Notes: a model not told the origin generated them from the letters alone. 64,000 bases of DNA from Tumebacillus algifaecis (GCF_002243515.1 NZ_CP022657.1:154001-218000), one strand, 5' to 3'. Shown: positions 1-8,955, counted from the first letter of the stretch. Numbers and translations are program-made.

Positions 1-1
1 A

Positions 2-283
2 CTCACCTTCCAGCAAGCAGAGATGGCGGGTTTCAGTATGGTGATCTATGCCAACCAGTTGCTGCGCAGTGCGGTTAAAGCAATGGAGGAGGCATTGTTG
101 GTGATCAACGAGCATGGCAACACCGAACCGCTGGAAGCACAAATGAGTACGGTAAAAGAAGTGTTTTCCCTAGTCAAAACACAGGAGGCTACAGCCAAAG
201 AAACTTCATTTGATCAACTGGTCTCCCGTCTTCGTGAACAAGAGATGACACAAGACCTGCTCTCGGTTGGTGAATCGTCATGA
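2..283 (+). CDS. PEP mutase-like protein, C-terminal part (5' end outside window)
   Basis: The frame is open from the window edge, so only about 93 C-terminal residues are present. The segment AEMAGFSMVIYANQLLRSA closely resembles the last conserved block of phosphoenolpyruvate mutase / isocitrate-lyase-superfamily enzymes, where the AGF..VIYANHLLRA pattern recurs. PEP mutase converts PEP to phosphonopyruvate, the usual entry into phosphonate biosynthesis. The catalytic DxxEDK region lies upstream and cannot be checked, so a related lyase or hydrolase is possible. Its stop codon overlaps the next start (ATGA), indicating one transcript with the following dehydrogenase. Confidence 0.72.
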   Translation, partial: LTFQQAEMAGFSMVIYANQLLRSAVKAMEEALLVINEHGNTEPLEAQMSTVKEVFSLVKTQEATAKETSFDQLVSRLREQEMTQDLLSVGESS

Positions 284-1206
284 ACGTATTACTGCTTGGC
301 ACTTTTGACGATACGTTTCAACAGATGATCGCCCGGGATCATCAAGTCCAGATTCTTGCCAAGCGCGATGACGACAAGACATTAGGGATGATAGGGCAAG
401 CGGAGATGGTCGTCATTCGTAGTCCACATCGGATCACCGATGAGATGATACGAGCCGCAGCTCATTTGCGCTGGATTATCCGAGGCGGATCAGGAACAGA
501 CAATATCTCATCCCTGTATCGTGAGAAAAACATCGCACTGATCTGTGTACCGGCCAATGCTCGTTCCGTGGCCGAACTGTCGCTTGGGATGATGCTGAGC
601 CTGTACAGACAACTTCGTCAGGCACATCGTTCGCTTCAGGAAGGGAAATGGCTTAAAAATGAGTTGAGCGGGTTTGAAGTTCAAGGGAAAAAGCTGGGGA
701 TAATCGGTTTTGGCAACATCGGGCAGACGCTTGGACAGATGGCTCACCTGCTAGGGATGCATGTAAATGTTTCAGACCGATCGATGTACAAAGCGGATAA
801 AGCTCGTCTGCTCGAAGCAATCAATGCAGTGGCGATGGACTCGGAGAGTCTGCTGTCTGATTCCGATATTGTCGTGCTCTGCACACCGTTGACTTCGGAA
901 ACGCATCATATGATCTGTCGCGAAACGCTTGCACTGATGAAGACGACTGCGATCTTGATCAACATTGGAAGGGGTGGATTGGTGAACACAGACGACCTGT
1001 ATCAGCATCTCGTGCAAAAGAAAATTGCTGGTGCAGGACTCGACGTTTTTGAAACTGAGCCGCCAAGTCACCACCCAATTTTTGATTTAGAAAACGTGAT
1101 CTGCACGCCGCATATCGGGGCACAGACCCGAGATGCAAAGAAACGAATCGGCGATCGCATGATCGAGATTGTGATGGAGATCGTATCGAACCGGCGTTGC
1201 TCATGA
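280..1206 (+). CDS. D-isomer-specific 2-hydroxyacid dehydrogenase (phosphoglycerate dehydrogenase-like)
   Basis: 308 residues, the usual length for short PGDH-type enzymes without an ACT regulatory domain. The Rossmann motif GIIGFGNIGQ (about residues 145-154) is followed by VSDR, whose acidic residue suggests NAD(H). The catalytic triad of the family is visible: Arg in NIGRGGLVN, Glu in GLDVFETEPP and His in CTPHIGAQT. Expected chemistry is reversible oxidation of a D-2-hydroxyacid. Coupled by 4-bp overlaps to PEP mutase-like and PGK-like genes, so the substrate may be a 2-hydroxy- or 2-oxo-phosphonate or a phosphoglycerate analogue rather than serine-pathway 3-phosphoglycerate. Substrate is inference. 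Confidence 0.85.
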   Translation: MNVLLLGTFDDTFQQMIARDHQVQILAKRDDDKTLGMIGQAEMVVIRSPHRITDEMIRAAAHLRWIIRGGSGTDNISSLYREKNIALICVPANARSVAELSLGMMLSLYRQLRQAHRSLQEGKWLKNELSGFEVQGKKLGIIGFGNIGQTLGQMAHLLGMHVNVSDRSMYKADKARLLEAINAVAMDSESLLSDSDIVVLCTPLTSETHHMICRETLALMKTTAILINIGRGGLVNTDDLYQHLVQKKIAGAGLDVFETEPPSHHPIFDLENVICTPHIGAQTRDAKKRIGDRMIEIVMEIVSNRRCS

Positions 1207-2387
1207 ACGAAGTGCAGATCACCGACATTGAGTGGCATGGCAAGCGAGCATTGTGCCGAGTGGATTTGAATGTCCCCTATCAAAACGGCAAGATAACGGA
1301 TGACACTCGGATTCGCGGTGCGCTTGGCACCATCGAGTATTTGATCGAACGGGGTGCAAAAGTCATTTTGCTCACCCATCTGGGCTATCCAAAAGGGAAA
1401 GTGGTGTCGGAATTGCGTGTTGACCCGATTGCATCGCGGTTATCGGAACTGTTGCAGGTCCCGGTGCGTAAATGCGATGAGACAGTGGGCGAAACGGCAC
1501 TTCGCGAAATCGAGGGCCTGCAACCTGGCGATGTGCTGTTGCTTGAAAACGTGCGATTCTTAGCAGGTGAAGAGAGCAACTCCCAGGAACTCGCACGGCA
1601 ATACGCCGAGCTTGGAGATGTGTTCGTATTGGATGCGTTTGCCACGATTCATCGCCGCCACGCGTCGATCATCGGAATCTCTACTCATCTGCCGGCCGTG
1701 AGTGGCTTGTTGATGCAACGCGAGTTGCGGGAGTTGCGAAGAGTGACCGAATCACCGGAGTCACCATTTACGGCGATCATGGGCGGTGCAAAAGTCAAGG
1801 ACAAGATCGAAGTGATCGAACGTCTGCTAGAAACCACAGACCAACTGTTGATCGGTGGAGCCATTGCCAATACATTTCTGGCGGCGCAGGGATTGGAAGT
1901 CGGCTGTTCCCTGTACGACGAGGGAAAAATCGAACGTGCGGCAGTGATTCTGCAACTGGCACAACAGAAACAGAGGACGTTGTTGTTACCAGTCGATGTA
2001 CTGGTTACGAACACCGATGATGAGACAGAGCTGAAAGTGGTCGCTGTGACGGACGTTCAAACACATCATGCAATCGTTGACATCGGTCCGAAGACGAGAA
2101 GATCGTTTGCCGACACGATTCAACAGTCCCGATTGGTGGTCTGGAATGGGGCGATGGGTATTTTTGAACATCCCGCAACAGCAGGCGGGACACTGTCGCT
2201 GATTCAAGCGCTGGTGCACTCTCCCGCATACACCGTGATCGGTGGTGGTGACACTCTGTCTTCGGTAAAACTGGCAGGTTGTATGGAACAGTTGGATTAT
2301 CTGTCAACAGGCGGTGGCGCGATGCTCAAGTTCTTAGAAGGAAGCGAACTGCCAGGTCTGAGTGGTTTGCGTCGCCGCACAATTTGA
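1203..2387 (+). CDS. Phosphoglycerate kinase paralogue
   Basis: 394 residues, full PGK length. The N-terminal RVDLNVP, GKITDDTRIR, LLENVRF and PAVSGLLMQREL blocks and the C-terminal NGAMGIFE and GGGDTLS blocks identify the fold. Differences from housekeeping PGK are clear: HLGYPKG replaces HLGRPKG (the Arg contacts the 3-PG phosphate in known structures), LDAFATIHRRHAS replaces the usual NDAFGTAHRAHAS, and NGAMG replaces NGPMG. ATG at 1203 overlaps the upstream stop; an alternative TTG at 1197 lies just upstream. The operon context (PEP mutase-like, dehydrogenase, PRPP-synthetase-like, epimerase-like) and these substitutions suggest phosphorylation of a different acid. This is inference; a second glycolytic PGK should exist elsewhere. 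Confidence 0.85.
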   Translation: MNEVQITDIEWHGKRALCRVDLNVPYQNGKITDDTRIRGALGTIEYLIERGAKVILLTHLGYPKGKVVSELRVDPIASRLSELLQVPVRKCDETVGETALREIEGLQPGDVLLLENVRFLAGEESNSQELARQYAELGDVFVLDAFATIHRRHASIIGISTHLPAVSGLLMQRELRELRRVTESPESPFTAIMGGAKVKDKIEVIERLLETTDQLLIGGAIANTFLAAQGLEVGCSLYDEGKIERAAVILQLAQQKQRTLLLPVDVLVTNTDDETELKVVAVTDVQTHHAIVDIGPKTRRSFADTIQQSRLVVWNGAMGIFEHPATAGGTLSLIQALVHSPAYTVIGGGDTLSSVKLAGCMEQLDYLSTGGGAMLKFLEGSELPGLSGLRRRTI

Positions 2388-2407
2388 TTGAACGGAGAGG
2401 GTACAGA

Positions 2408-3325
2408 ATGGACAATGCTATTTTACTAGTAGGTCCAGGCAGTGAGCACCTGGGGGATGGACTTCACGAAGTGACAGGTATCCCTCTGGGGCAAGTATCA
2501 CGCCGAATCTTCCCCGATCAGGAAGTGTGCGTGCGGGTAGATGCTTCGTTGCAGGGGAAAGTGGTATTCATCCTGCAGAACACACAACAACCACAGGAAC
2601 GTCATTTGCAACAACTTTATCAACTCGTCGAAGTGGCTGCGAATCAAGGAGCTGAGCAGATTATTTGTATCGTGCCCTATCTGGCATACTCTCGACAAGA
2701 CAGACGTACGCATGAAGGGGAGCCCGAATCAGGGTTGATCGTCCTGCGAACGTTGCAGATGCTAGGTGCGGACAAGATCGTTACGGTGGACGTTCACAAC
2801 CCACGCTTACTGGAACGGGCCTCACTTCCTGCTGTCAACCTGACGACGGAAACACTTTTCGCCGATTTCTTCATGAATCAAGACTTGGTTGACCCTGTGA
2901 TCGTTTCACCTGACCGAGGAGGTTCTGCTCGCGTAGGGTCTGTTGCGTCCATCACCAGATTCCCCACTCTGGTGCTGAAAAAGAATAAAGACGTAACCGG
3001 CTATACTTGGTATGACATAAGTGATCTGCATCTCAAGGGGCGCGATGTGGTCGTGCTTGATGATCTGTGTTCCTCGGGCTCTACTTTCATTCCATTAGCT
3101 CAGTATTTGCGTGAGGTGGGTGCTGGTAACATCTACTACGGGGTGACACACTTCTTTGCGAACGGTGACCAAGTCATGGAGCGAATCGGTTTTCCGGTAC
3201 GCATTCTAGGGTCGGACACGATACTGACGCCTTGGATGCAGGTCTCTGTTGTGCCATTGATCGCACGTTGGATCGAACGGGAATTGACGGAGATCTGTGC
3301 AAGCAAGAATTTAAACATGAGGTGA
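2408..3325 (+). CDS. Ribose-phosphate pyrophosphokinase (PRPP synthetase) homologue
   Basis: 305 residues, close to bacterial and archaeal PRPP synthetases. VPYLAYSRQDRR corresponds to the ATP-binding flexible-loop region, VTVDVHNPRL to the metal-binding signature, VSPDRGGSAR to the second-domain start and VVVLDDLCSSGSTF to the phosphoribosyl pyrophosphate loop (usually DDxxxTGGT). Start chosen at ATG 2408 behind GGAGAGGG; the longer open frame upstream overlaps the PGK gene and has no homology. The family transfers pyrophosphate from ATP to ribose 5-phosphate. In this operon it may act on a related phospho- or phosphono-sugar, which would be similar to pathways that build nucleotide-like or cyclic-phosphate products. 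The substrate is not determinable from sequence. Confidence 0.8.
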   Translation: MDNAILLVGPGSEHLGDGLHEVTGIPLGQVSRRIFPDQEVCVRVDASLQGKVVFILQNTQQPQERHLQQLYQLVEVAANQGAEQIICIVPYLAYSRQDRRTHEGEPESGLIVLRTLQMLGADKIVTVDVHNPRLLERASLPAVNLTTETLFADFFMNQDLVDPVIVSPDRGGSARVGSVASITRFPTLVLKKNKDVTGYTWYDISDLHLKGRDVVVLDDLCSSGSTFIPLAQYLREVGAGNIYYGVTHFFANGDQVMERIGFPVRILGSDTILTPWMQVSVVPLIARWIERELTEICASKNLNMR

Positions 3326-3330
3326 CGAAA

Positions 3331-4011
3331 ATGATCAAAGTAGCACCGTCCGTAATGTGTGCCGACTATATGCGATTGGGAGAACACATTCGTGCAGTGG
3401 AAGAGGGAGGAGCGGACTGGTTGCACTTAGATGTGATGGACGGGCATTTTGTCCCTGGATTCACATTTGGCGCTGATTTGATCAAACAACTCCGCGCAGT
3501 GACTCATCTACCGCTTGATGTGCATTTGATGAGTGACCGCCCGCTTGAGCATATGCATGATTATCTGGGACTGGGGATTGATATGCTCACGGTTCATGCA
3601 GAAGCAACGTATGATCTGTTCCGCTGTGTGGCAACAGTCAAGCGTGCCGGTGTGCGCGCGGGTGTCGCTTTAAACCCGGCAACTCCGTTGTCTGTCCTTG
3701 AGGATATTCTGCCCGAATTGGACTGCGTATTGATCATGACTGTGGCACCCGGTTTCATCGGTCAATCATTAATACCATCCGCGTTGAAAAAAGCAGGAAC
3801 CCTAGTTCGTGAGTTGAAAAATAATAATATGAATCATATTCAGGTTGTTGTGGACGGTGGTGTCAAAATTCATAACATCGAGCAAATCGCTGCACAGGGT
3901 ATCGATGGTGTAGTTTCAGGTACAGGCGTATTTCAACTGGAGGACATTCCATCTGGAATTCGAGAAATGAAGCGACGCTCGCTACACGTGACAGCTGGGT
4001 CTGGCACCTAA
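3331..4011 (+). CDS. Ribulose-phosphate 3-epimerase family protein
   Basis: 226 residues, a TIM barrel of normal length. Metal and catalytic positions of the family are present: LHLDVMDGHFVP, DVHLMSDRP and VVDGGVK. The phosphate-binding loop reads TVAPGFIGQ instead of the common VNPGFGGQ, and the C-terminal loop SGTGVFQ replaces the usual AGSAVF. These changes hint at an altered substrate. ATG at 3331 is preceded by GAGGTGA that overlaps the PRPP-synthetase stop, so the two are translationally close. Housekeeping role in the pentose phosphate pathway is possible but the operon position argues for a dedicated pathway enzyme. Confidence 0.85.
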   Translation: MIKVAPSVMCADYMRLGEHIRAVEEGGADWLHLDVMDGHFVPGFTFGADLIKQLRAVTHLPLDVHLMSDRPLEHMHDYLGLGIDMLTVHAEATYDLFRCVATVKRAGVRAGVALNPATPLSVLEDILPELDCVLIMTVAPGFIGQSLIPSALKKAGTLVRELKNNNMNHIQVVVDGGVKIHNIEQIAAQGIDGVVSGTGVFQLEDIPSGIREMKRRSLHVTAGSGT

Positions 4012-4035
4012 AGCCACATATAAGGGGTGTTTTTG

Positions 4036-4983
4036 GTGAACCGTTTGGTTGTGATTGCAGTAGGGGTGCTTGTCACATGGTTGTGGGCCTCCTCTTACAT
4101 ATTCAATAAGTTTGCGTTTCAAGATGGCGTTGGCCCTTTCATGTTGGCCGGGATGCGTTACTCGGTGGCTGTGCTTACATTCGTTCTGTTTGCTCTTTTT
4201 AATCGACTGCGCAAACGAATCAAAAGCGGGGGACTGGTAGAACGACCGCGAGCAGGGCTCTCGTTCATGCAGTATTTGTTGCTTGGGGTCACTGGATTTG
4301 TGATGGCACAAGGATTGCAATATGGGGGGCAGTTGTACCTCACCCCAACGCAGACAAGTTTGGTGCTGAGTATCGGAAACATGTTGTTTGTGTTTTTGGT
4401 CGATCTGATTTGGCTGCGTGAGATTCGGAACAAAGCGATTTTTGTAGGTGCAATTGTTGTGGTCGCGGGGATTCTCTCCTACTACTATCCATGGAACATC
4501 GGTTGGGACAGCGGGATCGGCATTTTCTTGGTATTGTTGTCTTGCCTCGGCTACGCGATCAACTTGACAGCAACTCGTCATTTTTTAACAGAAAAAAAGG
4601 TACAACCAGGGCAATTGGTGATTTATCCGATGTTGATCGGTGCTGTTTTTATGGTATTGATCGGTCTGATTAAAGAAGGGCTTCCGGAGGTCAATGCTTC
4701 GTTGATCGGCATTGTGCTGTGGTTGGGCACGGTGAATGGTGCTTTGGCATTCTATCTCTGGGCATGGACCCAAAAAACGTTGAAAGCGTACGAGAGCAGC
4801 ATCTTGAACAATCTGGTGATGCCGGAAGTTGCACTTCTCGACGTCTTGGTCTTCTCGCGCTCGCTGTCGTTTTTACAGTTCGTCGGTCTCTTTCTTACCT
4901 TGGCAGGTATTGCATACATACAATTCTCTCCATTGTTCAAGAAACGACCTGCCGAGTCCATTTCATCACATAAATCCGGCTAG
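4036..4983 (+). CDS. EamA/DMT family transporter
   Basis: About 315 residues with ten predicted hydrophobic segments arranged as two EamA repeats; the first starts VVIAVGVLVTWLWASSYIFNK, typical of RhaT/YdcZ-type drug/metabolite transporters, and the second repeat carries WLGTVNGALAFYLWAWTQKT. GTG at 4036 is preferred because AAGGGG ends 8 bases upstream; a GTG at 4027 lies inside that ribosome site. It is the last gene of the operon and is followed by a terminator, so it is the likely exporter of the pathway product (inference). Confidence 0.85.
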   Translation: MNRLVVIAVGVLVTWLWASSYIFNKFAFQDGVGPFMLAGMRYSVAVLTFVLFALFNRLRKRIKSGGLVERPRAGLSFMQYLLLGVTGFVMAQGLQYGGQLYLTPTQTSLVLSIGNMLFVFLVDLIWLREIRNKAIFVGAIVVVAGILSYYYPWNIGWDSGIGIFLVLLSCLGYAINLTATRHFLTEKKVQPGQLVIYPMLIGAVFMVLIGLIKEGLPEVNASLIGIVLWLGTVNGALAFYLWAWTQKTLKAYESSILNNLVMPEVALLDVLVFSRSLSFLQFVGLFLTLAGIAYIQFSPLFKKRPAESISSHKSG

Positions 4984-4989
4984 ACTGAA

Positions 4990-5018
4990 GAAGCCTGTTC
5001 ATTCGCAGGCTTCTTTTG
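4990..5018 (+). terminator. Rho-independent terminator after the metabolite operon
   Basis: GAAGCCTG and CAGGCTTC form an 8-bp stem around an 8-base loop followed by TTTT. It lies directly after the EamA stop codon. Confidence 0.85.
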
Positions 5019-5226
5019 ATTTAGAAAAACCGATCATTTGCAGGATGATTGAAAATGACATTTCGGCAAGTAGATTGCTCAAAACTTCTTGGAGGATGCG
5101 ATCGGTGACCGCGCTAAAACTACGTAAGCCCTCATCTAGGGCAAGCTCGGCATTCACGATCGGGTGAGGGTGGTTGAGGTGTAGCAGGCGTATCTGAGCG
5201 AAGCAGGATGAACCAAGACATAAAAA

Positions 5227-5273
5227 CAGACCCCCTTTGCGCCAGAAGAGCGTGGAAGAGGGTCTGTTTTTTT
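5227..5273. terminator. Bidirectional terminator at the 3' end of the giant LQ-VGN gene
   Basis: ACAGACCC and GGGTCTGT pair, with a T tract on the plus strand and a matching run of T on the minus strand (TTTTTATG). It serves the minus-strand gene ending at 5292. A copy with a decayed plus-strand T tract occurs at 8891-8930, part of the tandem duplication. Confidence 0.8.
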
Positions 5274-5291
5274 GCATTTGCGCATGTTCGA

Positions 5292-8200
5292 TTACCGGAC
5301 GGAAGTCGCTTCGATCTGCTCGCGTAGGAATTCTTCCTCTCGATTCGTATCGAGGAGGAGGCGGAAGACCATTTTCCAGCGGCTTTTGCCTCGATCGAGG
5401 ATGTACTTGTTTCCGATCTCGCGCAGTCGATTCAGCAACACCAGCTTTTGCTGCGGATTTTTTTCCGCGTGGTAAGCCGCTAACGCATCGTCCACGAGGG
5501 TGACCGACCGACGCATAGCGGCGTTGTTTGAATACTGTAACCATTCTTCGTTCGACATCAGATAGGACTTGTTCGGTCCGTCTCGACGTGCCGACATCGA
5601 GGTATTGATTCGATCCACGATCTGCGGTACATCGCGCTGATCCTTCGCAGACGGTTTGAGTTGTTCTCTGATATTTGCCAAGGTCGGTTCGCCTAGTTCC
5701 GGCTCTGCCGACATTTTGTCATGCGCTGTGCGATACAGTGATTTGTACGGTTGGTCACCGTTGCCCTCTTCGTGTTTGCGTTTGGCAATCTGCTTGACGA
5801 GACTTTCTTCTGGCAGTTTGACCTGACCTGGGATCGCACCGCCCAAGGTCATATCTTCCGCACCGTGATGCGGCGTCTTCACTTGATCTGTCAACTTGCC
5901 ATCGCGCTCTCCGACGCTCCCGGCCATTCGGTAGCTCCCGAGCGTCCAGTTGCCCAAGTTCCTCCGGTACAGCTCTTTATGGTAGAACAGGAAAGCGACC
6001 AAGTCGATAACAAAGTCCAGCTTGGCTTGCAATTCCGCTTCCAACTCATAGCGGAAGATCACCGGATTGTTCGAGTCCTGCTCCACCATTTTCGTTTCTG
6101 GGTTGAGTTTGACTTTCCCTTCGATCGCCGCACGTGTCGCGGCGGAAAGCGTCGCGGACGCTTCCAGATAGGCGCGCAGAGCCAGCAGGATCTCATGGCC
6201 CAACTTCATCCCTGCACCAATGGAGAAGGTCAATTCGGCGCTCAACTCGGCCAACGCTTTGATATTGTAGACAGACTCTTGAGCGATCGACTTGTCGCGC
6301 TCGATCATACCGGCTGCCTTCGCGGAGATGCCGCCTCCGATGCCCATTTCCAGAAAGAGCGAGATCGGTGTAGGGGAAATCGGCAAGGTGGCTCCGACTT
6401 TGATCGGCCAGAATCCGCTAGTGGACGGGAATTTGAACTGCCCGGCGATGGCAGCTTTTTCTTTTTCCTGATCGAGCAGACCTTGGATCCCACCGCCAAA
6501 CAGGGAGATCTTCATCACTTTGCTCGGGCCGATCCATTTTTCATACTCGCCGACACTTACTTTGCCGTCGCGAATCGTGATGTTCTTCGCTTTGAGGTGA
6601 ACTTGTGCCAGGTCACTCAGTCCACCGCCACCGGAGATCTCATCGAAGCCCATCGATTTTTTCAGGCCTTCTTTGTCGCCACCAATCTCATCCACATCTT
6701 TGGCGGCGATTTGGTCTTTGCCACCTCCGAGCACGACTTGCGCTTCGGCGATCGACATCGAGCCATCCGCGTTGATGTCAACTTTGGTAGCGGCGAAGTG
6801 AAACTTCCCGATCGAGAAGGTGATTCCGTTGATCTCACCTTCCAACTTGCGGTTGGTATCATAGCGCAAGTGCTTGATCGAACCATAGCCTTGGAATATG
6901 TCGTAGTCCAAGCGCACATCTGCATTATCCACTTGAGCATAGAGGACGTCTTCATAACCGATGGCGGCATGACCGTTGATCGTCAAGCCCTTCAGCGGTG
7001 ACCAGTCTTGGACGGTGACGCCCCCCTGGATTTTCTGGATTTTCTTGTCTTTGGAGATCTGAAGCACATCCAAGGTAGGTTTGAATGGCATGCCATGCGG
7101 CGTCAAGTCGTACATCGCATTCACGATGCGCAGGTATTCGCGTGTGACGAGCGCCTGCTCGAGGCTGAAATTGCCCGCTTTGAATTCGAAGACATCGAGT
7201 TGGCGGAAGGCGCCGTCCGGCTCCAGTTCGAGTTGGGCTCCCGTTTGAATCTCCGTACTGAAAGGTTCGGGTAGTTTGAGTGTGATATTGCCAGCACCAA
7301 ATTTGTAACCTTTTCCTTTTTTGTATCCGCCGGTGATCTTGTCGAGTTCCAAGAGCGAACCTACTTTGAATTTGGCGAGGCTGACTTCCAGGGTGTTCAA
7401 TCCACGGTCGCTGACGGTGAGCTCTTCCAAGACCAAATTCTCCATGTCGAAGATCAGGAAGCTGGAATGCCCGATGATCAGCTTGTTTTGCAGCGTCATG
7501 TCAATAGCGAATGAGAGATCCCAGCCTAGGCGAGCATGAATCTCGTCCACCGTGTATTCTTGGCCGAAGAGTCGGATCGTGACTTTGGACTTGGCGTCCA
7601 GGCCTCCCATTTCTTTTTGGTTGTCATCCGTTTTGCTGCGCACGATGGAGAGATCTTGCATCTCCAGTTTGATCACTTTGAGATCGAGGCTCGTCCCAGT
7701 GGGTTTCTCTCGGGCTTGCGAGTTTTCCAGCGCATCCTGTTCGGATGACGGTGTGTCGGGGGTGAGACCGAGGCTCCATTTCATAAAATCACCTACGCGC
7801 GACATCACGTTGACAGTGCCAAGGTATTGCTCGGCCGTTTTGAGGTAGTAGACGACGTTTTGCATCATCGCACTGCCTTCCGCATCATCGGCGGCGTTGG
7901 CTTCAAAGGTGGAAAGCATCATCTTCGGAACGAAGCTGGGCAGTAGATTGTCAACTTTGTGCAGGACAACCCCCATGACAAACTTCAGACCGGCGCGCGT
8001 GTTGGGGCCTAGCTCGTTCCAAAATTCGGTGACTTTCGTGAAGGCGGAGAGGCAGGTTGCAGTATATTTCAACAACGTCGTCAGGTCGGGAAGCATGCTC
8101 TGGATCAAGGTGTCCGCGTAGAGCATGAACCCATCGATGACTTTGATGAGTACTTGTTTACCGACTTCAGGAAGGATTTTGTTCATGAGGATGTCTTGGA

Positions 8201-8495
8201 GTACCTGCGTGCCCAAATTGCTGATTTGAGATTCCGTCTCCTCGTCACCCTCGCGTTGCAACACAGGGGAGGCGAGCGCAGCAGATGGGTCTTTTTGCAT
8301 TTGCTGGGCAGTCATCCGATTCCTCAACATCTGAGTGACGGCGCGATTGCCAACCGTCTTTTGCAGTTGCAATAGCTGAGCAGCCGAATAGGAACTTGCT
8401 TCACGGCGGGGGGAAGTGCGATCCGTCCCACCGCCAACAAGCGGGGTTGAATTCGTATTCTGTGTGCTCGGCGCTTGAACGGGTGGCTGGAACAT
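5292..8495 (-). CDS. Giant beta-rich protein with N-terminal LQ-x-x-VGN-R-A-V motif (contractile-injection-system cargo-like)
   Basis: 1,067 residues. Residues 41-57 read LLQLQKTVGNRAVTQML, a short helix motif that commonly occurs near the N-terminus of DUF4157-type and other proteins associated with extracellular contractile injection systems. The rest has no signal peptide and no enzyme motif that I recognise: a helical N-terminal part (to about residue 270), a long region of amphipathic beta-strand repeats with many DxxxGG turns and IKLEMQDLSI-like strands (about 270-880), and a charged helical C-terminal tail (about 930-1067). It is homologous along its length to the protein at 18465-21761 (shared blocks HSSFLIFD, GGYKKGKGYKFG, EYEKWIGPSKV, LFGGGIQG, KSYLM). 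Start ATG at 8495 is supported by alignment with that homologue (MFQPPxQAP); its ribosome site is weak. Function unknown; secreted or injected effector is inference. Confidence 0.75.
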   Translation of the reverse strand: MFQPPVQAPSTQNTNSTPLVGGGTDRTSPRREASSYSAAQLLQLQKTVGNRAVTQMLRNRMTAQQMQKDPSAALASPVLQREGDEETESQISNLGTQVLQDILMNKILPEVGKQVLIKVIDGFMLYADTLIQSMLPDLTTLLKYTATCLSAFTKVTEFWNELGPNTRAGLKFVMGVVLHKVDNLLPSFVPKMMLSTFEANAADDAEGSAMMQNVVYYLKTAEQYLGTVNVMSRVGDFMKWSLGLTPDTPSSEQDALENSQAREKPTGTSLDLKVIKLEMQDLSIVRSKTDDNQKEMGGLDAKSKVTIRLFGQEYTVDEIHARLGWDLSFAIDMTLQNKLIIGHSSFLIFDMENLVLEELTVSDRGLNTLEVSLAKFKVGSLLELDKITGGYKKGKGYKFGAGNITLKLPEPFSTEIQTGAQLELEPDGAFRQLDVFEFKAGNFSLEQALVTREYLRIVNAMYDLTPHGMPFKPTLDVLQISKDKKIQKIQGGVTVQDWSPLKGLTINGHAAIGYEDVLYAQVDNADVRLDYDIFQGYGSIKHLRYDTNRKLEGEINGITFSIGKFHFAATKVDINADGSMSIAEAQVVLGGGKDQIAAKDVDEIGGDKEGLKKSMGFDEISGGGGLSDLAQVHLKAKNITIRDGKVSVGEYEKWIGPSKVMKISLFGGGIQGLLDQEKEKAAIAGQFKFPSTSGFWPIKVGATLPISPTPISLFLEMGIGGGISAKAAGMIERDKSIAQESVYNIKALAELSAELTFSIGAGMKLGHEILLALRAYLEASATLSAATRAAIEGKVKLNPETKMVEQDSNNPVIFRYELEAELQAKLDFVIDLVAFLFYHKELYRRNLGNWTLGSYRMAGSVGERDGKLTDQVKTPHHGAEDMTLGGAIPGQVKLPEESLVKQIAKRKHEEGNGDQPYKSLYRTAHDKMSAEPELGEPTLANIREQLKPSAKDQRDVPQIVDRINTSMSARRDGPNKSYLMSNEEWLQYSNNAAMRRSVTLVDDALAAYHAEKNPQQKLVLLNRLREIGNKYILDRGKSRWKMVFRLLLDTNREEEFLREQIEATSVR

Positions 8496-8713
8496 CTACG
8501 TCATCACTCATTTCCGTACAGATTTCTATATTTAGCATAACATAAATATCATATAAATTCGATTGATGCGAAATTTTCGTTTGCTATACCGATGCAGGTA
8601 AAAAGTGGGTAGGTACAACCACGTAGTGGCTGGGTAATTGGAAATGTATGCTGATTTCCAAGCCAAGCCATGAAGATCATTGGCAAATGAATTTCGTTTT
8701 CAAAAGAGAACGG

Positions 8714-8760
8714 TGAAGACCCCATCCTGAATCGTTTCGCGAAAGGTGGGGATCTTTCTT
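8714..8760 (+). terminator. Terminator-like hairpin in the spacer
   Basis: GAAGACCCCATCC pairs imperfectly with AGGTGGGGATCTTT, followed by CTTG. It does not follow a plus-strand gene, so it may be a relic. Confidence 0.4.
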
Positions 8761-8890
8761 GTTTGATATTCTCAAGTGGAGGTAAAGGTGGGCAGGAATT
8801 TTGCTTACGTCACAGCTAAGGTCGGGTGAAGATGGTCGAGGTGTTGCGGGTGTATCTGAGCGAAGCGGGATGAACCAAGACATGAAAAAG

Positions 8891-8930
8891 CAGACCCCCT
8901 TTGCGTCAACTGAGCGTGGAAGAGGGTCTG
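8891..8930 (-). terminator. Duplicated terminator after the pseudogene copy
   Basis: CAGACCC and GGGTCTG pair; on the minus strand the stem is followed by a T-rich run (CTTTTTCATG). Loop and flanks match the terminator at 5227-5273. Confidence 0.7.
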
Positions 8931-8955
8931 GTTATGGATGTTTGTGCACGTTCGA

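Larger units (their letters stand above)
8496..8955. other. Gene-free spacer between the giant gene and its decayed copy
   Basis: About 460 bases without a credible ORF. The part next to 8495 (about 8515-8590) is AT-rich and probably holds the minus-strand promoter of the giant gene. A stem (AGACCCCA with TGGGGATCT, 8718-8754) followed by TTTCTT resembles a terminator, and the duplicated terminator sits at 8891-8930. Homology with 5160-5290 begins near 8818. Confidence 0.5.

Noticed and set aside
4999-5544. 181-codon minus-strand ORF at the 3' side of the giant gene
   Set aside because: Reads through the terminator at 5227-5273 and overlaps the end of the giant gene in another frame.
5751-7001. 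416-codon plus-strand ORF
   Set aside because: Lies antisense inside the giant LQ-VGN gene; no ribosome site, and the composition is that of a reversed coding strand.
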